Positions 21,891 through 31,436 of a stretch of DNA of 64,000 bases are shown in pieces. The stretch comes from Argyresthia goedartella (taxonomy: Eukaryota > Arthropoda > Insecta > Lepidoptera > Argyresthiidae): positions 28,333,674 to 28,397,673 of the forward strand of contig OX463808.1 of NCBI GenBank assembly GCA_949825045.1, written 5' to 3'. The notes under the pieces are model-generated. The model had not been told where the DNA came from. It saw only the letters and a program-made list of their open reading frames with translations, and did not search any database. Position 1 is the stretch's first letter, and each line of letters starts with the position of its first letter. The translations under genes and the position numbers were made by a program.

Positions 21891-23460
21891 TACTACTCAA
21901 AAGAAAATAGGGGCCACTAAGTATTTTTATTGCTACGTGAAAAATATAGTAAACAGTAATGTATATTTATTAAAATAACATGTAGCAAGGCTTTTGTTTT
22001 AACTTATGCTAATAACCATTTAATTGTGTAGTCAATTGTTTCACTTATTTCAATTAACATGAAATTAGTCCATTGTCAACAGCAAAAAGTAAACAGAAAC
22101 TCTTTGCAAAACAAAACAAAAACTGACACAAGCTGTTTTTTTAATGGTTTAGTAACGGGTATGTCCTCCTCTCCTGTTTTCACACTCCTGGAGCCTTGAA
22201 TGCATACTATCGATTAAGTTTCTGATGTTTTCATCAGGTATCTCTTCCCACGCACGTTTCAGAGCATCCATAAGCTGTTGCTGGTTGTGAACCTCTTGCT
22301 CATGCTCCCTAACCCTTCGTTTTAATTGGTCCCACATATGCTCTATTGGATTTAAATCCGGACTATACGCTGGCCATGGTAGGACACGAATATGGGAGTC
22401 ATCCAGTACAGTCTGAGTGGCGCGAGCTGTGTGTGGGCGGGCATTGTCATGCATTAACCAGAACCCTGGCCCCACTTCTGTGAGAATGGAATCACATGAG
22501 GCCTGATGACTTCATCGATGTACCGTTGTGCAGTTACTGTGCCTTGATTTAAGAAAACCAGCTCAGTTTTGCCTTGTAAGCTAATCCCAGCCCAAACCAT
22601 CACACTAGGACCTCCAAAGCGATCAATTTCCTTGATGCAGACTTCGGAAAATCTCTCACCCTGTCGTCTCCATACTCTAATCCGCCGATCATCACTACAA
22701 AGCTTCACTTTACACTCATCTGTGAAGAGCACCATACCCCATTGATTCATGCTCCAATCTGAGTGTTCGCGACAAAAACTTAAACGATTTCCACGTTGAA
22801 CCCTAGATAAAGGAATTCGTACTACTCGGCGTCTGGACCTTTGCTGGTCTTCATGCAGTCGATTACGTATCGTTTGGTCACTAACACGAGTCCCCGTTGT
22901 CAACCGTTGGCGATTTTGTAACTTACGTGCCGTCACAGAGCGCTCTCGACGGGCACTCAATCGGATGTAGCGATCCTCTTGTGCCGTAGTCGCTCGCACC
23001 CTGCCCGATCCAGGCCTTCTTGCAACACTGCCAGTCTCTTGGAACCGATCCCACACATTGTGGATGGCTCGGCGAGAGAAACCCAACGACAAAGCTACAG
23101 ACCGCTGTGAATGACCTTCAGCAATCAATGTAACGGCTCTGGTGGCAGTAATGGTATCCATATGCCTTCGCTGACGTGGCATTATTAACAAAAGATGTTA
23201 AAAGAAGCAAAAGATGGACAGAAATAGTTTTTTAACAGAATAAAATTGTGATTCCATCTGAAAGGAATTTGACCTGAAACTCGTTTTTTTTATTTGCTTC
23301 AATTTCTGGCCAGCTGTAAGACTTAAACACCAGCATTAAAGAGGTTTGATACTGAAGGAGGCCGGACATCATTAATTAGTCACTTATTAATTAGTTTACA
23401 TCTAAAAATTTACTTAAAAACAGAAATATGTAAGTGGCCCTTATTTTCTTTTGAGTAGTA
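21891..23460 (-). mobile_element. Tc1-type transposon with TA duplication
   Basis: The ends tactactcaaaagaaaatag (21891) and ttttcttttgagtagta (to 23460) are inverted copies flanked by TA (21889-21890 and 23461-23462). The length is 1570 bp. It encodes a nearly intact Tc1 transposase and is inserted upstream of the pogo transposase start. Confidence 0.93.
22149..23182 (-). pseudogene. Tc1 transposase, single frameshift
   Basis: The start ATG at 23182 gives MPRQRRHMDTITATRAVTLI, with a paired HTH N-terminus (GHSQRSVALSLGFSRRAIHN, then RPGSGRVRATTAQEDRYI). Catalytic motifs are FTDECKVKLCSD, HDNARPHTARAT and SPDLNPIEHMWDQLKRR, the DD34E pattern of Tc1. The two halves overlap in different frames at 22454-22475, so one frameshift breaks the gene near the second Asp. 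Otherwise it is full length (about 340 codons) and ends at 22149. This is probably a fairly recent insertion. Confidence 0.93.
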
Positions 23461-23704
23461 TATATGATGTATTGTATAGGTGGTACTAAAGTTATTTTGT
23501 TGTCATGTGTTCAAAAAGTGGGGTTATGAGTCGGTGGCCACAACTGGAGCAAGACTTATAAAATTCTCCATCTTTGGCCACACACCTGGCCGCAAGTGGT
23601 GCACGTAGGAACCCCAGTTCTGGCCATTTATATTTTTTATCGACTTCTTATTTTCTAATGTATGTGTTTTGATATTTGCTGTTTATTTTCAGAGTTAAGA
23701 CAAA

Positions 23705-24356
23705 ATGGCTCCTTCTGATCCGAAAAAAAGGAAAGTGGAGGAAGCGAAAAGAAAACTTTTCCAATAGTCACCACACAAAGTAGGTTTAGCGTTGGACGCT
23801 ATCAGGAGTGGAATGCCGGTTGCCACTGCTAGTAGAGACTTCAATGTACCCCGAACGACGTTGCGGCATAAACTTTCTGGAAAAGCACCTGTAACATCTG
23901 GACACGTGGGACCCCAAGCAGTTCTTGGAAAAGTAATAGAAGACGAACTTGTTGAATGGATCAAAGTTAGCGGTCGTGCAGGATTTCCAATCAATAAGAA
24001 TTGTTTACTAGATTCTGTCAAAAAAATTGTAGAAAAAGGTCAACTCAAGACACCTTTTGTACAAGGTAGACCATCAAGATCGTGGTTTGATGGGTTTATG
24101 GCAAGACATCCTGATCTAAGCCAAAAACATGCCGAATACATCAATAAAGCTCGTGCCTTAATTACTGAGGAAAAGGTTCGGAATTGGTTCAAGGAAATTT
24201 CTTCATTATTGGGAGACGAAAATCTGAAGATTCTAGAAGACTCTTCGCGGGTATGGAACTGCGATGAGACTGCTTTCTTTCTAGCACCAAAAGGAGGATT
24301 GGTGTTAGCCGAAAAAGGGCAACATGCGTACGACACATCAAAAAACAGCGATAAAG
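23705..24356 (+). pseudogene. pogo-type transposase, N-terminal half, truncated
   Basis: The start ATG at 23705 reads MAPSDPKKRKVEEAKRKLFQ and then meets a TAG. Past it the frame continues as a Psq-type HTH (DAIRSGMPVATASRDFNVPR, TTLRHKLSGK), a CENP-B-like HTH (WFDGFMARHPDLS) and the start of the DDE domain (VWNCDETAFFLAPKGG). It stops at 24356 where BEL LTR sequence begins. A continuation with the same last 106 bases appears at 36383. A basic PKKRKV string identical to the classical nuclear import signal is present. Confidence 0.88.
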
Positions 24357-24437
24357 ATTGTGCACGACGCACCTATTTGGAAACCTTTTCTTCTTTTTTA
24401 TACCTTTTTTTGTATTAATTTTGTATTTTGTTTTAGA
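24357..24437 (+). mobile_element. BEL LTR fragment, inverted relative to the LTR at 25008-25250
   Basis: Bases gtgcacgacgcacctatttg ... gttttagaatctg are the reverse complement of 25157-25240. The fragment joins directly to BEL integrase sequence at 24438 through the shared string tctgccag. Confidence 0.85.
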
Positions 24438-24722
24438 ATCTGCCAGTCGAACGGCCTTGCACCAGCTGCTTCTTGAGGCAAAATCCGAGTCTGATAACGT
24501 GGCTGGTATCGGGCGGCCTGAAGATGCAGCCAGAAGAAAGAGCGTGGGAGTGAGCGCTTCTTCGCTGTTGTGATCGACGGCGACATGGGTGAGTGGGCGC
24601 GAGTTGACAAGTGCCTCAGCCTCTGCCAAAAGCGTGCGAAGCACCTCGTCCGTTGGGGCACGTTCTGTGAGTGTCACCTTGAGAGCCACTTTTACGCTCT
24701 TCACCAGTCGCCTGTTCGCTAC
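24438..24722 (-). pseudogene. BEL/Pao integrase fragment (second copy)
   Basis: It encodes RLVKSVKVALKVTLTERA, LLAEAEALVNSRPLTHV and ASSGRPIPATLSDSDFAS on the minus strand, nearly identical to 25510-25790. It is a truncated copy with a few substitutions, joined at both ends to unrelated sequence. Confidence 0.9.
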
Positions 24723-25008
24723 TTTTATCTGGAGCATCACCAGCTCCAACTTTAGCTGATGCTGCATTATTTTCTTCACTAACTCGTGATTTCTCCATAT
24801 CATCTACTAAGGATTCTATAGAGGCCTCAGCTTGATGTTTTGCTTTCAGTATTTGCTCCTTCGCTTTGAGACATTCTGCTAAGTAATCAGTTTTCTCTTC
24901 TTTCTCTGACTTGACTTTGACATAGAGTTCCTCTGGTTGGTATTTTTTGTGTCCAAATTCTTCAGCCTCATGATCTTTAATTTGACTGAAAGAGATCCGG
25001 CTCGAAGG
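24722..25008 (-). other. Open, highly charged coding-like segment of unknown origin
   Basis: One minus-strand frame is open for about 95 codons: SRISFSQIKDHEAEEFGHKK, KEEKTDYLAECLKAKEQILK, ESLVDDMEKSRVSEENNAAS. The composition (Lys/Glu/Ala) suggests coiled coil. No start or stop lies inside; it is bounded by a BEL LTR at 25008 and a BEL integrase piece at 24722, the latter joined through cgactggtgaagag. I do not recognise it. It could be a piece of host gene, a transduced exon or part of another retroelement gag. Confidence 0.4.
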
Positions 25009-25250
25009 ACCAAATGTAGCTGGTTGAATAAAGCTGGGCTATATAAATAATAGGCACTGGTTCATAACATGGTACAGAAGACTTTACTCTCAGGAAAACA
25101 GAAACGAACAGAACATAACGAGAATCAGACTACGACATGACAGAAAAACTACTGACAGATTCTAAAACAAAATACAAAATTAATACAAAAAAAGGTATAA
25201 AAAAGAAGAAAAGGTTTCCAAATAGGTGCGTCGTGCACATTCCTCCCCTT
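25008..25250 (-). repeat. BEL 3' LTR
   Basis: About 243 bp between the integrase stop and unrelated sequence. On the minus strand it begins near tgtgcacgacgcacctattt and ends agctacatttggtcc. The last 80 bases recur at 31342-31421. Confidence 0.75.
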
Positions 25251-25255
25251 TTCTA

Positions 25256-26617
25256 TTAGAAGGGCAGCTTCACCAGCTTACGGAGGGGCCGCCGCATGAC
25301 GCCCATCAGGGTGCGAACATCAGCCACCCGGATTACTCCATCGGGCCCTGGAAAAACTGCTGTGACTCGTCCCCGTGGCCAGGTGCCTCTGGGAGAGTTT
25401 GGATCTGCGATGAACACCACGTCGCCAATGGCCACCTCAGGAGCTACTCCACGCCCGCGTCTAGGGATGAGTGTTGGCAGGTATTCTTTGACCCATCGCT
25501 GCCAAAAATGGTCTGCCAGTCGAACGGCCTTGCGCCAGCTGCTTCTTGAGGCAAAATCCGAGTCTGATAACGTGGCTGGTATCGGGCGGCCTGAAGATGC
25601 AGCCAGAAGAAAGTGCGTGGGAGTGAGCGCTTCTTCGCTGTTGTGATCGACGGCGACATGAGTGAGTGGGCGCGAGTTGACAAGTGCCTCAGCCTCTGCC
25701 AAAAGCGTGCGAAGCACCTCGTCCGTTGGGGCACGTTCTGTGAGTGTCACCTTGAGAGCCACTTTTACGCTCTTCACCAGTCGTTCCCAAGATCCGCCCA
25801 TAAAAGGAGCGGCTGGTGGTATAAAACGCCAGTTAATCTTCTCTGAAGCAGCGTACTGCGCCGTGGCTTCGGCGTAGAGGCGACGGAGCTCTCGGTTGGC
25901 GCCTACAAAAGCGGTCCCGTTGTCTGACCAGAGCTCTGCTGGCGTGCCTCGCCGGGCTATAAAACGACGGAGGCTCATCATCGCGGAGTCCGTGGACAAA
26001 CTGTCAACCACTTCCAGATGGACGGCACGGACGACGAGGCAAGTGTAGAGAGCGACATATCTTTTCTCTCGTCTTCGGCCGATAGAGACTTGAACTGGTC
26101 CATAGTAATCAAGCCCCGTGAACGTAAACGGCCGCTTGTGATGTCCCAAACGTGCCTCGGGTAAGTCTCCTGTAGGTGGCTGGAAATTCACGGCTCGGCG
26201 AATGCGGCAAAACTGGCAGTGAAAGGCGACTGCGCGGACGGTACTTCTCAGGCTTAATAAGTGGTAATCTTGCCGGAGCTCATTGACCACCGTCTCTGTA
26301 TTGGCGTGGGCGGCCCTCCTATGATGGTGCTCCACAAGCAAACGCACTGCTGGGTGTCTTCCGTCCAGTACAATCGGACTTTTAGTTTCGTGACGTATGT
26401 GTGACGCTGCCTTAATGCGGCCGGACAATCGCATCAGTCTATCTTCCCCGATGAGAACCCCCAGTTTGGACAGGCGACTGGAGCGTGGCAAGAGCTGAGC
26501 AGGACGACAATTGAGGTGCGTCATCTCGCTGAGAAATGAGCCCCACTGGGACTTGAGCAAGATGTGCGTCTCTGCTAGACGAATGTCAGTGGCGGCCAAA
26601 ACTCTAGCTGAGCCATG
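25256..26617 (-). pseudogene. BEL/Pao integrase region
   Basis: The frame runs 26599-25256 on the minus strand. It shows the zinc-binding H/C part (HCQFCRIRRAVNF), then the catalytic core: Asp in TFTGLDYYGPVQVSIG, Asp in LWSDNGTAFVGANREL and Glu in GGSWERLVKSVKVAL. The C-terminal part reads PRGTWPRGRVTAVFPGPDGV. A frame change near 26600-26618 separates it from RNase H. It is otherwise intact. Confidence 0.93.
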
Positions 26618-28205
26618 TCAGGAACACGGAGCAGTGAACTGTTGCCATTGACTCGTAGGCTGAAACATAAAAGTACAAAGCCCTCCCTCTAATCGAACTA
26701 AATTATCTACACATAAGCCCCTTCGAGTTAGACTACGCATTCGCAGTAATGTGAGATACTTATGCGCTGTAGCAGTTGCACGCACCAGTCTGAGCCAAGA
26801 GCTGAAACGCTCAGGATCGGCTGAAACTGGCTCATGCTTGGCAACGTCACTAATGAGGTGAACTAAGTCGGGACGCACTGCGTGTTTGCACTCTTCTAAA
26901 CCTGTATACTCAGGTGCACAGGGCTCAGTGGGCCACTCCGAAGAGAGCAAAAATGCAGGCCCTGATATCCAGCGTGTCTCAGGAGACAACGTGACGCGCT
27001 TGATGCGAGTTGCATCGTCCGCAACGTTTAAATGACTTGGCACCCAGCGCCATTCCTTCACGTCAGTTGTCTCTATAATCTCGCCTACTCTATGTGACAC
27101 GAACGACTTGAACAGACGCGCCTCGCTTCGGAGCCAACCCAAAACTGTCATAGAATCGCACCAGAATATGCGTTTGACAGGTTTGAGTCTGTGAGCTTCA
27201 CAAATACTGGAGGCGAGGCGAGCTGCAACCAAAGCTCCTTGAAGTTCCAAACGATTTATGGGAATTGGTTTTAGAGGAGCTACGCGAACTTTACTACATA
27301 TAAGCGCAAGCTTTACGTCACAGTTTTCCTTAATAAAACGCCAATATGCGACCGCAGAAAAGGCAGACTCGCTTGCGTCACAGAAAACGTGAAGCTCGCA
27401 CTTATCTACTTTCAACTCGCCAGGACAGTAGCAGCGTGGGATCTGCAATCGGGAAGCGGCAAATAAATCTTCAAACCAATGTCTCCACGCCGCACTGTCA
27501 TTCTGCGAGAGCTCCTCATCCCAGTCAAGACCCTTACGCCATGCATTCTGGAACATAATACGGCCTGTCACTACTACTGGCGCTAGAATTCCGAGTGGGT
27601 CGAAAACCCGCATGACGTGAGCCAACACTTCGCGCTTGGTAAACTTATTTGGCAACGCACAATTGTTGCTTATTCCCGTGTTAAAACCAATTGTATCGGC
27701 GACGGGTTGCCAAATAAGGCCAAGAGTGCGCACGGGCGTGGCGAGGCGGCCAAGGTCAACATCTACATCGTGACTAGCTACAGGGACCTCAACCAAGCTC
27801 TCTTTTGGCAAAAGTGAGAGAGCAGAGGGTTCGTTTGAGGCCCACGCCCGCATTTCGAAACCAGCATGTCGATGGATATGGTGAATCTCTGCGGAAAGTT
27901 TAGCAGCTTCATCGATCGAGTCTAGGCTCACTATACAGTCATCCATACAGTGATCGACTATGATGGCTCGAGCCGCGGCTGGATAGCGCTCTTGCCACTC
28001 CACTGCATTCTTATTTTTAATGTAAATGGCAGTGAAAGGACTAGATGCGGCACCGAAAATCATTGATGACATGCGGTATGTCTTAATTGGCTCTGTAGGG
28101 TTGTCACGCCAGAGAAATCTTTGCGCATCACGATCCTCCACACGAATTTTCACTTGAGGAAACATCTCGCGTATGTCTCCCATCAGGGCAACTTTGCCTT
28201 CCCCC
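26618..28205 (-). pseudogene. BEL/Pao reverse transcriptase and RNase H (minus arm)
   Basis: RT begins abruptly at GKVALMGDIREMFPQVKI. The active site reads HCMDDCI where BEL elements, including the copy at 35268, have YMDD. RNase H carries ELHVFCDASESAFSAVAYWR, NRLELQGALVAARLASS and WCDSMTVLGWL. The upstream 200 or so RT residues are missing because the sequence turns around at 28178-28205 into the inverted arm. Confidence 0.92.
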
Positions 28206-29276
28206 GACATACGCGAGATGTTTCCTCAAGTGAAAATTCGTGTGGAGGATCGTGATGCGCAAAGATTTCTCTGGCGTGACAACCCTACAGAGCCAATTAA
28301 GACATACCGCGTGTCATCAATGATTTTCGGTGCCGCATCTAGTCCTTTCACTACCATTTACATTAAAAATAAGAATGCAATGGAGTGGCAAGAGCGCTAT
28401 CCAGCCGCGGCTCGAGCCATCATAGTCGATCACTGTATGGATGACTGTATAGTGAGCCTAGACTCGATCGATGAAGCTGCTAAACTTTCCGCAGAGATTC
28501 ACCATATCCAAAATTTCGAAATGCGGGCGTGGGCCTCAAACGAACCCTCTGCTCTCTCACTTTTGCCAAAAGAGAGCTTGGTTGAGGTCCCTGTAGCTAG
28601 TCACGATGTAGATGTTGACCTTGGCCGCCTCGCCACGCCCGTGCGCACTCTTGGCCTTATTTGGCAACCCGTCGCCGATACAATTGGTTTTAACACGGGA
28701 ATAAGCAACAATTGTGCGTTGCCAAATAAGTTTACCAAGCGCGAAGTGTTGGCTCACGTCATGCGGGTTTTCGACCCACTCGGAATTCTAGCGCCAGTAG
28801 TAGTGACAGGCCGTATTATGTTCCAGAATGCATGGCGTAAGGGTCTTGACTGGGATGAGGAGCTCTCGCAGAATGACAGTGCGGCGTGGAGACATTGGTT
28901 TGAAGATTTATTTGCCGCTTCCCGATTGCAGATCCCACGCTGCTACTGTCCTGGCGAGTTGAAAGTAGATAAGTGCGAGCTTCACGTTTTCTGTGACGCA
29001 AGCGAGTCTGCCTTTTCTGCGGTCGCATATTGGCGTTTTATTAAGGAAAACGGTGACGTAAAGCTTGCGCTTATATGTAGTAAAGTTCGCGTAGCTCCTC
29101 TAAAACCAATTTCCATAAATCGTTTGGAACTTCAAGGAGCTTTGGTTGCAGCTCGCCTCGCCTCCAGTATTTGTGAAGCTCACAGACTCAAACCTGTCAA
29201 ACGCATATTCTGGTGCGATTCTATGACAGTTTTGGGTTGGCTCCGAAGCGAGGCGCGTCTGTTCAAGTCGTTCGTG
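27098..29276. repeat. Large head-to-head inverted repeat of BEL RT
   Basis: Left arm 27098-28177 (1080 bp), right arm 28206-29276 (1071 bp), spacer 28 bp (28178-28205). Arms differ by a few substitutions and one 9-bp length difference. Confidence 0.95.
28206..29276 (+). pseudogene. BEL/Pao reverse transcriptase, inverted duplicate arm
   Basis: This codes in the plus direction for the same RT/RNase H part as 28177-27098. It shares the Cys of HCMDDCI and differs by several substitutions and a 9-base deletion (HHIQNFEMRA for HHIHRHAGFEMRA). It ends at ttcgtg, where it joins protease sequence of opposite orientation. Confidence 0.92.
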
Positions 29277-31322
29277 CTGCACAACCTAACCCGTTAATTG
29301 CCCGAGCCCTACGAATCATATAAGTCTCTTTTGCGTGGCGTCCCTTTATATGAAAATCAACATACTGAACCGTCGTGTCTTTGCTTAACCCGCCTACGCA
29401 GTCGAGACGTATTTGTCTCTCGGGCCCGCAGACTCCTAATTTAGCAGCTATCTCCAAATCTAAGAAAGACGCTGATGCACCATCATCCAACAATGCATAG
29501 GTGTCTACGGTACCTGACGGACCGGAAACGGTCACGGCCACGACCTTTAATAACAGACGGAGGAACGACGGATGCACTGAGGATTCAGTTGCAAAGTCGA
29601 TGTATGAGACAGGATCTCATCGTTATTATATGAAGCGGGTCCGAGCGGGGCGGCGGGGCCTGCTGCGGGCGCGGCGGCCCGCGGCGCGGCGCTGGACGTG
29701 CCCGCGGCGGCCTCGTCATCCTCCATTTCCACGTGCGCGGCGGCGGCGCGCTCATAATTCGGGTTGTGCAACAACGAATGATGACGGAAAACGCAACCGT
29801 CAATGTCACAAGTTTTCTTTGCCTTGCACAAACTTAATCTATGCCAACCTACTTTGAGGCATCGATGACAGACTCTTTTCTTTTTAATCAATTTCCATCT
29901 GTCATCGACTGACAGTGACGCAAATTTGTGACATTGAATTAAATCATGCGATTGTTGACATACAATGCACGAATTAATTTTAGGTGCAGTCGTCGATGAA
30001 TTCAATTTATTTTTATGCGAAATTGAATTGCAATTCGAGCGATTTTCAGCGATAACATGCACATTATCCCTGGCCCGCCTACTATCTACCGCGTGCGACG
30101 CAGTAGTCGGCTCAGGTATCATGCCAAAGCGAGACTGGAGGTCGATCTCGTGTGCTAGGAAATCGGCTAGATTTTCTAGCTTTGATAGACCACCAGCCTC
30201 ATAACGAGCGGCATAATCTAGCCATTTGGCTCGCAATAGAGGGGAAATCTTTGAAATAATTGCCTGAAAGAGTTCCGGCGATGACAGATATTCCGTATGA
30301 TCTAATAAACGAATGACTTCCACGCAATTGCGAACTCTACTGGCAAAAATGGCAAAATCTTTACCTTCACCGTTCACGCGCGGCAACGCGCGCACCGCGG
30401 CTACCTCGTGCGCCACCACCAGCTCGGGGCGGCCGTAGCGCGTGTCGAGCGCGCGCAGCACGAAGCAAGGCTCGCGCGCTGACACCAGCAGCGCAGCCAC
30501 CGCCTCGCGCGCCGCGCCTTTCAGCGCCGCGTTCAGTCTTGCCAGGTTGTTCACAGCACTGTATGAAGCTTGCGTATTTTCGAAACACTTTTTCAGACTG
30601 AGCCAGTCTAAATGTGACTTGCCGTCAAAGCGAGGTAAGATATTAAATGCGGGGCTATTGCCTTTATTAACTTTATCAAACAAAACCTCGAGACTTTTAA
30701 TAAGGTGCGGAACCTCCGCGCCGTCGCTGGGTGCCGCGGCCGCGTTCGGGGCGGCACGTCGGGTCTGGAGCGCTGTCGCTGCCTCCGTGAGGGGCACAAC
30801 GCTCATTTTAGGGTCTGGTAACCTGAAAACATTACGTTTATTTAGTTCAGGATTACTAATCTTGGACTTACTGAACCATTTTTCGATGTCAGTACGGCTG
30901 CTCCTAGAGCTGTGATGACTCGCGTCTGCCTCGATGGCGGCGAGTTCTGCACGGTGCTCTAGCTCGGCGGTCTCACGTTCTAGGGTGACGAGGCGACTGA
31001 CTTGTTGAGCCTCCAGTTCTGCGAGGCGGCGCATCTCTTGCGCCTCCAAGTCGGCGAGGCGGCGCATCTCTTGCGTCTCCAAGTCGGCGAGGCGGCGTGC
31101 GTGCTGCGCCTCAGCTGCCAACCTTCTAGCTACCACCGTGGCGGATGAACGGGACGAAGCCGTACTTACTGGGCGGGAAGGCGCCGTGGGTGCGCTTGCC
31201 GAAGCGGCATGTGAGACATCGGGCGCGGGTGGCTGCTCCGATTTTCTACTCGCAACTATCTTACCTTCACCATTTTCATTACCCATATTCATCGCTTTGG
31301 CTGTTGACCGAGTCTGTACCAT
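29277..31322 (-). pseudogene. BEL/Pao gag and protease
   Basis: gag starts at ATG 31322 (MVQTRSTAKAM). An N-terminal coiled coil is built of near-identical blocks (RRLADLETQEM, RRLADLEAQEM, RRLAELEAQQ). A DUF1759-like capsid follows (FDGKSHLDWLSLKKCFENTQ), then zinc knuckles (CIVCQQSHDLIQCHKF, CHRCLKVGWHRLSLC, CDIDGCVFRHHSLLH) and a GC-rich Ala-rich linker. A frameshift near 29577 leads to the aspartic protease (VDTYALLDDGASASFLDLEI). The frame ends at RARAINGLG near 29280, where the inverted RT arm begins. Confidence 0.92.
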
Positions 31323-31341
31323 ATTATTATAATCCACGACG

Positions 31342-31421
31342 GACCAAATGTAGCTGGTTGAATAAAGCTGGGCTATATAAATAATAGGCACTGGTTCATA
31401 ACATGGTACAGAAGACTTTTG
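31342..31421 (-). repeat. BEL 5' LTR remnant
   Basis: Eighty bases identical to 25008-25087. Both sides carry acgacggacc (31336 and 31419 regions, opposite sense), so the LTR remnant sits between short inverted copies of the ggtccgtcgtgg string. Confidence 0.8.
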
Positions 31422-31436
31422 GTCCGTCGTGGGTCC

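Larger units (their letters stand above)
25008..31421 (-). mobile_element. Rearranged BEL/Pao LTR retrotransposon
   Basis: Order on the minus strand: partial 5' LTR (31421-31342), gag (31322-29577), protease (29577-29280), an inverted RT arm on the plus strand (28206-29276), RT/RNase H (28205-26618), integrase (26599-25256) and 3' LTR (25250-25008). The two LTR pieces share 80 bases (ggaccaaatgtagctggttg ... gtacagaagactt). The first part of RT is missing; it is present only in another copy at 35268. The element interrupts a gypsy pol at about 31437. Confidence 0.88.

Noticed and set aside
27098..29276. The large palindrome as a pure assembly mirror
   Set aside because: The arms differ by substitutions and a 9-base indel, so at least two distinct sequences exist. 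The exact junction still needs read support.
29501..31332. Plus-strand frames opposite the BEL gag
   Set aside because: They are antisense shadows of the GC-rich gag and show no domain.
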